From Exiguobacterium sp. Helios (GTDB lineage: Bacteria > Bacillota > Bacilli > Exiguobacteriales > Exiguobacteriaceae): a stretch of DNA of 64,000 bases. The stretch's first letter is position 1; each line of letters opens with the position of its first letter. The position numbers were made by a program, and so were the translations under genes. The stretch is taken from contig NZ_CP053557.1 in NCBI RefSeq assembly GCF_014524545.1, positions 2,319,501 to 2,383,500 on the forward strand, given 5' to 3'. Below the pieces are notes generated by a model. That model had not been told where the DNA came from and searched no databases. It saw nothing but the letters and a program-made list of their open reading frames with translations. Shown piece after piece: positions 48,995 to 57,373 of the stretch.

Positions 48995-49519
48995 GTGCCA
49001 AACAAGCAAGCTGGTTTTTCATTAATTGAAGTATTAGTCAGTATTACGATTTTATCGATTATTTCTGTATCGTTAATCAGTATCTTTTCCCAGTCCCTCG
49101 CAGCGTCAAGGGACAGTACCGAATTGACGTTTGCCAATTATTTAGCAAAGAATGCCGCCTCCTATATCGAGCGGGAAGCTATCGAGACAGAATCCGGTCC
49201 CTTTGTTTTTGAAGATTTGAAGGAACAAGCACAACAAACGATTTATCAGAATGGTTCTTTTGAAATACCGACGCCGAACACGCCGTCATGTGGTGTATCG
49301 GCTATTTGTGACTCAATCTTCAACGATGCTGAAATAAATAATCTACCGTTTGATGTAAAGTTCAGTGTCACGCCCCGTAAGATTAACGGTGAAAACGATC
49401 CAAATCTGCTTGATTTGTATATTTATGTCTATCCGGATGGACAACCGGAGCCGATTACGTCTTTGAAAGGATCGATCACCAATGCGACGCTTAATCAAAG
49501 TTTTCCCTCAACGAAATGA
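48995..49519 (+). CDS. Minor prepilin 1
   Basis: The 174 residues have a class III signal MPNKQAG with cleavage before FSLIEVLVSITILSIISVSLI, and Glu is at mature position 5. The globular part has two cysteines close together (SCGVSAICDS) that may form a disulfide. Start GTG behind GAGGTGA. It is the first gene of a plus-strand operon and overlaps the next gene by 38 bases. It likely forms part of the pilus tip initiation complex (PilV/GspI-like). Confidence 0.85.
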   Translation: MPNKQAGFSLIEVLVSITILSIISVSLISIFSQSLAASRDSTELTFANYLAKNAASYIEREAIETESGPFVFEDLKEQAQQTIYQNGSFEIPTPNTPSCGVSAICDSIFNDAEINNLPFDVKFSVTPRKINGENDPNLLDLYIYVYPDGQPEPITSLKGSITNATLNQSFPSTK

Positions 49520-50087
49520 TGGCTTTTCGCTTGTCGAGTTGCTTGTCGCCATCGTCATCGCTGCTATTTTCAGTGCCGTCATTTTGACAGTATTCATCTC
49601 CGGTACAAAAAGTTTTCAAGCGACCGGTATCATCAGTGAATTGCGGAGCGAAGCAGACAGTTCGGTTGGTTTGATATTAAATGAAATCACAGGGTTTGAT
49701 GCCATTCGAATCGACCAAGCAAACGAACTCGCATTCTACAAAAAAACGTTACCCAGTCTCAGTCAAGCAACCGGCTTACTTGAACGGTCGGCTGGTTTCG
49801 TCCCGTATAACGCGAATCAAGAAGATGTGGTCGAGCCCGTTACGTATAGATTCGACGATAAACAGACAGAACAAACGACCTTGATTTATAAGAGTCCGCT
49901 CGAAAACATCAATGAGCAGACGAGCATGCAAAAAACGTTTACCCTGTCCCGTCCGGAAACGGTCACGATTACGACAGGTGATTACCCCGGTGTCTATGTG
50001 GTCCACGGTATCTTAACGATCACCTTAACGATTCAGTCCGTCGATCAAGAAGAAACACAAACCCTCACAAGCACGATTGGCTTTTAA
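49482..50087 (+). CDS. Minor prepilin 2
   Basis: The 201 residues have a basic leader (RRLIKVFPQRNDG) cleaved before FSLVELLVAIVIAAIFSAVI, with Glu at mature position 5. The C-terminal domain is beta-rich (RFDDKQTEQTTLIY, TVTITTGDYPGVYVV), like PilW/GspJ-type minor pilins. AAAGGA lies about ten bases before the ATG, inside the previous gene. Confidence 0.85.
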   Translation: MRRLIKVFPQRNDGFSLVELLVAIVIAAIFSAVILTVFISGTKSFQATGIISELRSEADSSVGLILNEITGFDAIRIDQANELAFYKKTLPSLSQATGLLERSAGFVPYNANQEDVVEPVTYRFDDKQTEQTTLIYKSPLENINEQTSMQKTFTLSRPETVTITTGDYPGVYVVHGILTITLTIQSVDQEETQTLTSTIGF

Positions 50088-50104
50088 GAGAGAAAGGATG
50101 ACCC

Positions 50105-51673
50105 ATGCGAAAATCCGAAGAAGGTTATACTTTATTATTTGTATTAGTAACATTAACGGTGCTATCCGTTTTGGCTGTCGCGACGATTGGCATCAGTCTC
50201 CAATCCACACGACTGACAGAAATTCGTGGGACGAATATCGAAGTAGAATCAGCGACACAAAATGAATTGAAACAAGCGATTGCTGCTTTACAACAAATCG
50301 TCGCGACGACAGCCGGAACCAGTCCGACGAGTTCGTCGAAGGAGTTATTTAATGACCCGACCAATCAAATCATTTTAAAGCTTGCGACTGCAGCACCGAA
50401 CGTCAAAGTGACATTAAATGAAGCCGCATCAAATGTCCGCGTCAAAGCCTTCGATTTGACGGCACAGGTTGAAGAAACAAAAGGCGATCAGCCGACGGTC
50501 CGGAAAAAGTATGCGCAACGTGTCTATTTGTCCGCTATTCCAAGTTTCTTATATTACATTCTAGGCTCTGATAATCAAGTCATTTTAAACGGTGCCCCGC
50601 GGATTCAAGGAAATGTCTTCTCCCGGCAACCGTTACAAGTATCCGCGTCACCAAACTTCATCTACAATGGCGCAACCGGCTCCTACACGGATAAAACAGC
50701 CCGTGCCTATATTGATGGTCAAGTCAAAGTCTTCCAGCCAAAGGATCAGCCTTTATTGAGCTGTCGTGACTTCTTATCTTGTGATACGAGTGTATTCGAT
50801 CCGACCGTCAAGACAGACCTGATCGCAACGAAAGAAGCACTGGTGCCTTTCGATTTTGAATTTGCCTTGAATGATTTTTTAAATATTCCAAGTACAACAC
50901 CACTTGCGACATTGCCCGGATATTTGCGGGCTCAACCTATCAAACAAGCTGTCTTAACGGGACCTTTTTTGAATGAACTCAGTACAGACAAACAGTTGAT
51001 TCGTCCGGCACCAACAGAAAACAATACAGTGACAATCACTGATGATATCGTTAAAGCCTCCATGGAACCCCTCATCATTGATGGAAACTTAACCATTTCC
51101 TCTTTAAATCCGGTGAATCAACCACTTGAAATCAAACGCCCGATGATTGTTCTCGGTAATCTATTGATTCGAGGAAATGTCAGCTTTGCGACGACGATAT
51201 TTTCGACGGGCTCGAGTCGACTCGATGATGCAAATATCCAAGGAATCGCCAGTTCGTCGAATCAAAATACGTTGATTCTTCTCAGTAAAGGAAGCCTGAC
51301 GATTAATCGTGTGAATAAGTTTTCAACACCACAAACAACCAAACCTGATATGAGTGCTTTTTTATACAGTGATGATCCTGCCTTGAATCGAATTTATTCG
51401 GTCGGTTCTACGATGAACCTGCAAGGCGGAATCTTTACGAAAGGTATTCTCGAAGTCAATGCCTACCGTGGAACGCTGGATTTACCGGAAAACAGCTTCC
51501 CGCAAGATGTAACAGTACTCGAGACCTTGATGAAAGCCAAGCAATCCGCGGACGCTGAAAAATCCCGCCTTCGTCTGACCTATGACGCCAGTGTTCTTCA
51601 AAACCCGACGGCAATGCTTCCGCTCAGCCGAGCCGTTCAATTATATGTTGAAACACCTAAACGCCTTCCATGA
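50105..51673 (+). CDS. PilX-like large prepilin-type protein
   Basis: The 522 residues start MRKSEEG, a type III leader, then YTLLFVLVTLTVLSVLAVATIGISL. Mature position 5 is Phe, not Glu, as in PilX/GspK-type tip subunits that do not need Glu5. A long extracellular part includes repetitive beta segments with regular hydrophobic spacing (GNLLIRGNVSFATTIFSTGS; TLILLSKGSLTINRV), like a right-handed beta-helix. AGAAAGGATG precedes the ATG. It is the last gene of the prepilin operon and the most likely tip element. Confidence 0.75.
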   Translation: MRKSEEGYTLLFVLVTLTVLSVLAVATIGISLQSTRLTEIRGTNIEVESATQNELKQAIAALQQIVATTAGTSPTSSSKELFNDPTNQIILKLATAAPNVKVTLNEAASNVRVKAFDLTAQVEETKGDQPTVRKKYAQRVYLSAIPSFLYYILGSDNQVILNGAPRIQGNVFSRQPLQVSASPNFIYNGATGSYTDKTARAYIDGQVKVFQPKDQPLLSCRDFLSCDTSVFDPTVKTDLIATKEALVPFDFEFALNDFLNIPSTTPLATLPGYLRAQPIKQAVLTGPFLNELSTDKQLIRPAPTENNTVTITDDIVKASMEPLIIDGNLTISSLNPVNQPLEIKRPMIVLGNLLIRGNVSFATTIFSTGSSRLDDANIQGIASSSNQNTLILLSKGSLTINRVNKFSTPQTTKPDMSAFLYSDDPALNRIYSVGSTMNLQGGIFTKGILEVNAYRGTLDLPENSFPQDVTVLETLMKAKQSADAEKSRLRLTYDASVLQNPTAMLPLSRAVQLYVETPKRLP

Positions 51674-51677
51674 CATA

Positions 51678-51717
51678 CAAAAACACGGCATCCTTTTTAT
51701 GAGGATGTCGTGTTTTT
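51678..51717. terminator. Bidirectional terminator between the prepilin operon and the ankyrin gene
   Basis: AAAAACACGGCATCC / GGATGTCGTGTTTTTT with a nine-base loop and flanking A and T runs. Confidence 0.92.
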
Positions 51718-51719
51718 TG

Positions 51720-52409
51720 TTACTTAAATGATTCTGCCCCGTAGTTGTTTGCTATTTTTTTAACTTGTTTCGTGTTTGCTGAGGCCCCACTCGTTTTTAA
51801 CAATTGGTATAAGTCGGTCCGATTTTGTTTAACGGTCTCATAAATCGGTGGATCTGTTCCTTTGTCTGGAACAGCGCCTGCTGCGAGTAGCAACTCCATC
51901 GCTTCTTGATTTTGATCGACTGTCGCATAATAAAGCGGTGTATGACCAAATCGATCCAATTGATTCAGCTGACTTTTTGAAGCTTGTTTGACGAGTAAAT
52001 CATAAGCATCAACAGAACGATTGATACTTGTTGCGACATGCAAAACATTTTGTTTGTTCTTATTTACTTGTTTCATCGAAGCGCCCGCCGCTAACCATTG
52101 TTTGACGATATCGGTCGGGGCAAACTGAGCGACATAAAACCAATTTTGTTGATTTTTGGCACTTGTCCGGTCTAACAAAACAAGTGCTTTTTCATACTCA
52201 AGCGTTTCTTGAAATTTCCGAATGTATCGGTTTCGTTCTTTTGTTGATAAATCAACCGTCGCTACAGCCTGTTGCAACTTAGTGGCATCACTCACCTTTA
52301 GGCTCTCTTCAAACGTTTGTTGATTTCGATAATCAATTAACAGATAGGTCGTTCCTCCAATTCCAACTAAGAACAGGAGAACGACGAGCATGATTTTTTT
52401 TCGTGTCAC
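51720..52409 (-). CDS. Membrane-anchored ankyrin-repeat protein
   Basis: The 229 residues have an N-terminal transmembrane helix (about 5-25), a helical linker, and at least three ankyrin-like repeats (NKQNVLHVATSIN, DRFGHTPLYYATVDQNQEAMELLLAAGA, then a degenerate one). Ankyrin repeats bind other proteins. The gene starts 15 bases after the large secreted protein and is probably co-transcribed. In two-gene units of this kind the ankyrin protein often protects against or chaperones its partner; that is only a suggestion here. Confidence 0.8.
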   Translation of the reverse strand: MTRKKIMLVVLLFLVGIGGTTYLLIDYRNQQTFEESLKVSDATKLQQAVATVDLSTKERNRYIRKFQETLEYEKALVLLDRTSAKNQQNWFYVAQFAPTDIVKQWLAAGASMKQVNKNKQNVLHVATSINRSVDAYDLLVKQASKSQLNQLDRFGHTPLYYATVDQNQEAMELLLAAGAVPDKGTDPPIYETVKQNRTDLYQLLKTSGASANTKQVKKIANNYGAESFK

Positions 52410-52424
52410 GTCGCTTGCTCCTCT

Positions 52425-55400
52425 TTAATACACATCCGTATCACTTTCTCCTGTTGATCCGTCAGATGAAATCGTGACTTTAAAGGTTGTCGTCAACGGT
52501 TGCTTCTCTTTTTCCCCGTCTTTCAATACTTCAAAAACACTCTTGTCTTCTTTTAAGGCAGTCACTTTGATTCGGGCAACACCCGGACGAAGAGCCTTTA
52601 GCGTCTGAGCAGTCGCATCCGTCTTGACGTATTCTTTTCCTTGCATGACTTCGAGACGATAGAAACGTTCTGTCGTCGTAACGGGCAACCAATTGAGAAG
52701 CGGGCGTTTTTGATCATCTTGTAACGTCATCGTCAAATCATTTGCCGTCAACGTCAATGGATTTTCACGCACATTGATTTTTGTTACAGCACGGGTATCC
52801 GGGAAGTCACTTAGTTGTAATACCGCATCGACTGGACCGTTTGGAGTCCCGGTCAATCCTTTGACGGTATATCCGGTACCGGTTGCAGTCAATTCAATGG
52901 CATCACTGATTTTAGAAAGAACAAACGGTAAGCGGATATCCGGCGAAAACGTTGCGGTCACATTTTGAGTCGTTCCCGCCCATAGTTCCAAGTTGCTTGG
53001 ATTCACAGTTAGTTCCGGAACCTTGACTTCAATCGTATAAACTTGTGATTGCGCCAAGTAGGTCGTTGCGCCTGCTGTAGCTGGTACGACCGCCTGCACA
53101 GTCAGCATACCGGGTTTGACACCCGTTAAAGTCAACGTATCCGTTTCTTTTCCTTTCGATTCAACCGATCCAGGATTCGTCACTATCCATTTGATCGGTG
53201 CATCCGTTCCAGATAACATGATGGCATCCCCGGTCATTGCCTTCGTTTGTCCCACGTACAACACATTCGGAACGTCACGGACAATCAGTCCGCCAAATAC
53301 ATCATTGATGGTCAATTTAGAGGTTGCGACCAATTCTTTGCCATTTGCAACAGGGACAATCAATTTAATATCCGTCGTGCCGATTTTTTTCGGCACAATG
53401 ATTCCCTCTTGGTTGATGGTTGCAATGTCCGTGTCTGCAATCGACCACTTCAACGTCCCGTATTCACTACCTGCTGGACTAATCTCCGGCAAAACTTTAT
53501 AAGACGGTGTATTGAGATCGATACGAACCGAGGGAATTTTAGCTTCTGTTGCATACGATTTTGATAACGCATATCCTAGGACCTGGAAAGACTGTGTGTC
53601 ATTCGCAACACTTGTGAATCGATCTCCGGTTGAATTGGAGCGATAGACGTTTTTATTTGATGTTAAAGTATTATCTTTTTTATCAAGTACATACGTTCCA
53701 GCATCTTCCTTTGCCCGAACAGTTACTTTAAACGTAATCTCCGATTGGCTCGAAATCCACTTACCTGAACCTATGTCTTCCCGGTATTCTATTCCTTTAA
53801 ATGCTCCCGATACTGTTTGATTAGTCACAACTGCATCTTCTATACCGGTTGTCGATAAAATTTCAAGATTATTAGGAAGCAATTCTTTGAACTTAATGTC
53901 CTCCATTTTAACGACGTACGCTTCGTTATTTGAAACATTATCCCCGATTGCATATGTTCGTGAAATCGGTTCCGGTTTAATAGTATATGTGATGGTTGCC
54001 ATTTCGCCTTGAGGAATTGTTGTAGGATTAATTGACCGCTGTAACGTAAAGGGCGAAGAAGATGACGGCTTAACCACTTGAACCGTTCGGGTTTCAATAG
54101 TTTTTGCGCCACGTTCATCTTCTGCCTCAATTCGAATAATCGCAGAAGTTTTCCCAACTAATTTAGCATCAAATGTTTGACTGACAAATGAGTTATTCTG
54201 AAGTTTATTGTTTTCGTATACTTTTTCGTTATCAATATAGATTCGTGTTTTTAGTACCCGATCGCGTAAGTCATAATCATTTACTTTATACGAAATCGTG
54301 AGTGGTTCATTGTTCAAATAACTTGCTTGATTGTTAGGCAAGATGTTTTTAATCAATGGTTTATGGTTTGCGCCAATGAATGCCCGGTACATCGTGTTCG
54401 AAAACAATTCTTTTTCCTGCTGTTGACTGAATGTCGAGGTATGTCCCGCACCTGAATAGGTAATGTTCCCTTTCGTATACATATAATAATGATTTCGGGC
54501 ATCACCAATCGTTCGACCGGCATCCTGGTTCGAGGCGGCAACACTATTTTCGCGAATGTTATACCATGGAATTAAATCTGATTGCTCCAAGTCCAGTCCA
54601 AAGTACTGGTTATGTGTCGTTGCAATTAAGACACTGCTTCCTAACGTGAAGGGATAGGATGTCATGACACCATCATTTTGCTTGACCGCTTGTCCTGAAG
54701 TACGCGGCGCCGCATATCCCATGTTCGTAAAATTCTTTTGCCCTGCTAAATCAGCAAATTTCTTTTCCCAGAACAGCTCGGGAATCGTCGATTGATTTGG
54801 GCGAAAAATCGTGTCATGAGACAACATCAGTCCTTGCCCCGTATTTGTAAATCCAAGGATCGCATTTGATGCAGCATCACTCAAAGAAGCCGCTCCGTAA
54901 GAATCTTGGAAACCAAAAATCAACATATCGTAAGCTGTGTTTAAATTCTTAGTCGAATAGGTTTGATTAAATGTGTCTGCAGTGATCACTTCGACATTAA
55001 AGTCATAAAATCCATCCTGTTTCAATAACGTTCCAGTATTCATGAAGCCGTTAATCGATCCAGTCGTTCCACTCCGAGTCACTTGAAGAATTTTTGCTTC
55101 CGCAATCTGATCTTTCATCAAAAAACTACCGGTTTTATAATCTGTCAACCCGTCACTACTGGAAACGCGTATCATCCAGTTTCGTGGACCGGTATAGCTC
55201 GGAGCATTAAAATTATAGCTCAGCGTACCTGTTTTTCCAGCAGGCTTTTCATCCACTTTTTCCGACTCCTCAAATTGATCATTGCTGTCAAAATCAATGA
55301 AGAGTTGCGCTAGTTGGTTCGTATTTTCAACACTGGTCGTATAGGTAAAATCAATCGGTACGTTTGGAACAGCCGTCGTACTTTTATCAACGTCTGTCAA

Positions 55401-55994
55401 AACTGTTCCCTGTTGTTGCGCAGAAGCCCGCTCAAGACGAGGACGAACGATTTTCTGTGCTTTTAATTTTGTAATGATCGTCGCCATGTCGGTATAGACA
55501 GGTACATCTTTAAAAATCAAATTAAAATTGCTAGATGTTTGTGCTAAAACATCTTGATGCAAAAAGACTGGTAATCCTTTTTTGATGTATGCATTTTTAA
55601 TTTCGTTCGCTTTTAACTTCGTAATATCATTTTCAATTTTATTTGTATTATGATTTTTTTTCGTATCCGAAATCGTCATCGAATAACGATCTGTACCCGA
55701 AAATGCAGACGAATCAAAGACAATCGCATCAAATGCTCCGTCAAGTGGAAAACGGGAGGCATTCAGTTCCTTAACGGTCATCATCTTAATTTCATATTTA
55801 GTTGTATCCAATCCCGTCAACATCGATGTGATGACAGTATTCGGATCGATGCGATTTGTTGCTGACCAGGCATCCCGGATTTCTAATATCTTAAACTTCT
55901 CTCCGGTTGCTGCCTTTGTATATGGTGGTTGTATATACGTAATACTAGTAAATATCAATAAGCTGACTAAAAACAGACGTACCCAACGTTTCAT
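52425..55994 (-). CDS. Large secreted DUF5057-like protein with Ig-like repeats
   Basis: About 1,189 residues. A Sec signal peptide (1-30, ending YTKAA) is followed by a N-terminal half of DUF5057 type with two related segments (KFKILEIRDA at about 32; AKILQVTRSGTTGSINGFM at about 300) that resemble DUF4350-like Rossmann folds. Then come Ig-like and BIG2-like beta domains (about 540-1170). No LPXTG or membrane anchor is seen at the C-terminus. The ATG at 55994 is nine bases after GAGGAG; that at 56000 is too close. The gene is visibly AT-richer than the housekeeping genes and lies between folC and the pilus block. A surface adhesin or pilus accessory role is inferred. Confidence 0.75.
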   Translation of the reverse strand: MKRWVRLFLVSLLIFTSITYIQPPYTKAATGEKFKILEIRDAWSATNRIDPNTVITSMLTGLDTTKYEIKMMTVKELNASRFPLDGAFDAIVFDSSAFSGTDRYSMTISDTKKNHNTNKIENDITKLKANEIKNAYIKKGLPVFLHQDVLAQTSSNFNLIFKDVPVYTDMATIITKLKAQKIVRPRLERASAQQQGTVLTDVDKSTTAVPNVPIDFTYTTSVENTNQLAQLFIDFDSNDQFEESEKVDEKPAGKTGTLSYNFNAPSYTGPRNWMIRVSSSDGLTDYKTGSFLMKDQIAEAKILQVTRSGTTGSINGFMNTGTLLKQDGFYDFNVEVITADTFNQTYSTKNLNTAYDMLIFGFQDSYGAASLSDAASNAILGFTNTGQGLMLSHDTIFRPNQSTIPELFWEKKFADLAGQKNFTNMGYAAPRTSGQAVKQNDGVMTSYPFTLGSSVLIATTHNQYFGLDLEQSDLIPWYNIRENSVAASNQDAGRTIGDARNHYYMYTKGNITYSGAGHTSTFSQQQEKELFSNTMYRAFIGANHKPLIKNILPNNQASYLNNEPLTISYKVNDYDLRDRVLKTRIYIDNEKVYENNKLQNNSFVSQTFDAKLVGKTSAIIRIEAEDERGAKTIETRTVQVVKPSSSSPFTLQRSINPTTIPQGEMATITYTIKPEPISRTYAIGDNVSNNEAYVVKMEDIKFKELLPNNLEILSTTGIEDAVVTNQTVSGAFKGIEYREDIGSGKWISSQSEITFKVTVRAKEDAGTYVLDKKDNTLTSNKNVYRSNSTGDRFTSVANDTQSFQVLGYALSKSYATEAKIPSVRIDLNTPSYKVLPEISPAGSEYGTLKWSIADTDIATINQEGIIVPKKIGTTDIKLIVPVANGKELVATSKLTINDVFGGLIVRDVPNVLYVGQTKAMTGDAIMLSGTDAPIKWIVTNPGSVESKGKETDTLTLTGVKPGMLTVQAVVPATAGATTYLAQSQVYTIEVKVPELTVNPSNLELWAGTTQNVTATFSPDIRLPFVLSKISDAIELTATGTGYTVKGLTGTPNGPVDAVLQLSDFPDTRAVTKINVRENPLTLTANDLTMTLQDDQKRPLLNWLPVTTTERFYRLEVMQGKEYVKTDATAQTLKALRPGVARIKVTALKEDKSVFEVLKDGEKEKQPLTTTFKVTISSDGSTGESDTDVY

Positions 55995-56032
55995 CTCCAT
56001 CGTCTCCTCGTCTTAAGATCATGCAATCTAGG

Positions 56033-56060
56033 ACTATATTACCCCACCATTAGTATACAA
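56033..56060 (-). promoter_or_regulatory. Promoter of the DUF5057-like/ankyrin unit
   Basis: TTGTAT (56055-56060) and TATAGT (56033-56038) are 16 bases apart on the minus strand, just after folC, so this pair has its own transcription start. Confidence 0.55.
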
Positions 56061-56066
56061 GGACTT

Positions 56067-57317
56067 TCAGCGTTTCCCCTTTTTTGTAAAAGACTGTGCC
56101 TTTAGTAATGTGCGAACCGTGCTGATGAAATAGAGCGATCCCGTGACGATGAGCGTCTTTTCCGTCGTATCCACTTCCTTGAAAAAACGGTTGAGTTCCA
56201 TCGCATTCGCTCCGTCCATCTTCAATTCTTCAAGCGACCGCGCCCGTGGAAAATCAAACGTCGTTTCGTAGATATTCGGCGTCACTTCCTGCAACTGTCT
56301 GAGCATCGCTTCGCGGTCCTTGTCACGTAAAATCGAACACAGTACGAGAACCGGTTTTGACTCTTCCTTCAGTCGTTCAACCAGTGCCGTCACCCCTTCC
56401 GGATTATGGGCACCGTCCAAAATAATCCGCGGCTTGCGGGAGATGATCTCAAACCGTCCCGGATGCGTCGCATTCCGCAGTCCACGCCGGATTGCCGTTT
56501 TTGACCAGCCGAGTTGTTTTGCACAGACGACAGCGTTCGCCGCATTGTGGACTTGATGGATCCCTTCCAGCCCTAGACGTGTCTCGGGAATCCCTTCATA
56601 GGTCGCCCATGTGCCGGTCTCACTCAGCCGGTAATGCCGGATGACTTCCTGACTCCAGGACAGGCTCGCCTGCCGATCGCCACAATAGGCCATCAAAGGC
56701 ACCGTTAATTCTTCCTGCAGTTTTCCCGCAATGACTCGTGTACCTTGTTTAATGATCCCGAACTTCTGTAAAGCAATCTCTTGGAGCGTATCTCCGAGAA
56801 TCGCCTGATGATCGTGACCGATCGAAGTAATAATGGCGGCTTTCGGTTGCTTCAGGACATTCGTCGAATCATACAGACCGCCCAGTCCGACTTCATAAAT
56901 GACGAAATCAGGACGAATCTGTTGAAAATGATAAAAGGCGAGTGCCGTCAGGGCTTCAAATTCCGTCACTGCCCCGATTACCGGTTCTAATTTCAGGATT
57001 GCAGCTTGAACCACATTAGCCGCCTCAACCAGATCCGCTTCACTGATCGGTACACCGTTCAACATGATTCGTTCCTCGAACTGAATGATATACGGTGACG
57101 TAAAGGTTCCGATTTGCAATCCTTCCGCTACACCCATCTCCCGCAAAAAAGCGACCGTTGATCCTTTGCCGTTTGTTCCCGCAACATGAATCGTCGGAAT
57201 CGCATCCGGATCAATTGCAAGTTCCGCCAGTACCGCGTTCATCCGGCTCAACCCCGGTTTGATGCCAAATGCCAGTAACGCCGATAACCATTCGAGCACA
57301 TCTTCTCGTGTTCTCAC
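56067..57317 (-). CDS. folC: Folylpolyglutamate synthase / dihydrofolate synthase
   Basis: FolC adds glutamate to folates. The 416 residues carry the ATP P-loop VAGTNGKGSTVAFL (44-57), SIGHDHQAILGDTL and DGAHNPEG, the Mur-ligase family motifs. The start is GTG with AAAGGAG about ten bases ahead. It follows valS after a terminator, the valS-folC order of Bacillus. Confidence 0.95.
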   Translation of the reverse strand: MRTREDVLEWLSALLAFGIKPGLSRMNAVLAELAIDPDAIPTIHVAGTNGKGSTVAFLREMGVAEGLQIGTFTSPYIIQFEERIMLNGVPISEADLVEAANVVQAAILKLEPVIGAVTEFEALTALAFYHFQQIRPDFVIYEVGLGGLYDSTNVLKQPKAAIITSIGHDHQAILGDTLQEIALQKFGIIKQGTRVIAGKLQEELTVPLMAYCGDRQASLSWSQEVIRHYRLSETGTWATYEGIPETRLGLEGIHQVHNAANAVVCAKQLGWSKTAIRRGLRNATHPGRFEIISRKPRIILDGAHNPEGVTALVERLKEESKPVLVLCSILRDKDREAMLRQLQEVTPNIYETTFDFPRARSLEELKMDGANAMELNRFFKEVDTTEKTLIVTGSLYFISTVRTLLKAQSFTKKGKR

Positions 57318-57334
57318 GCTTGGTTCACTCCTTT

Positions 57335-57367
57335 AAAAAAAGTGACTCAAGAAAACTTGAGCCACTG
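57335..57367 (-). terminator. Terminator after valS
   Basis: GTGGCTCAAG / CTTGAGTCAC with a TTTT loop is followed by seven T on the minus strand, between valS and folC. Confidence 0.92.
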
Positions 57368-57373
57368 TTAAGA

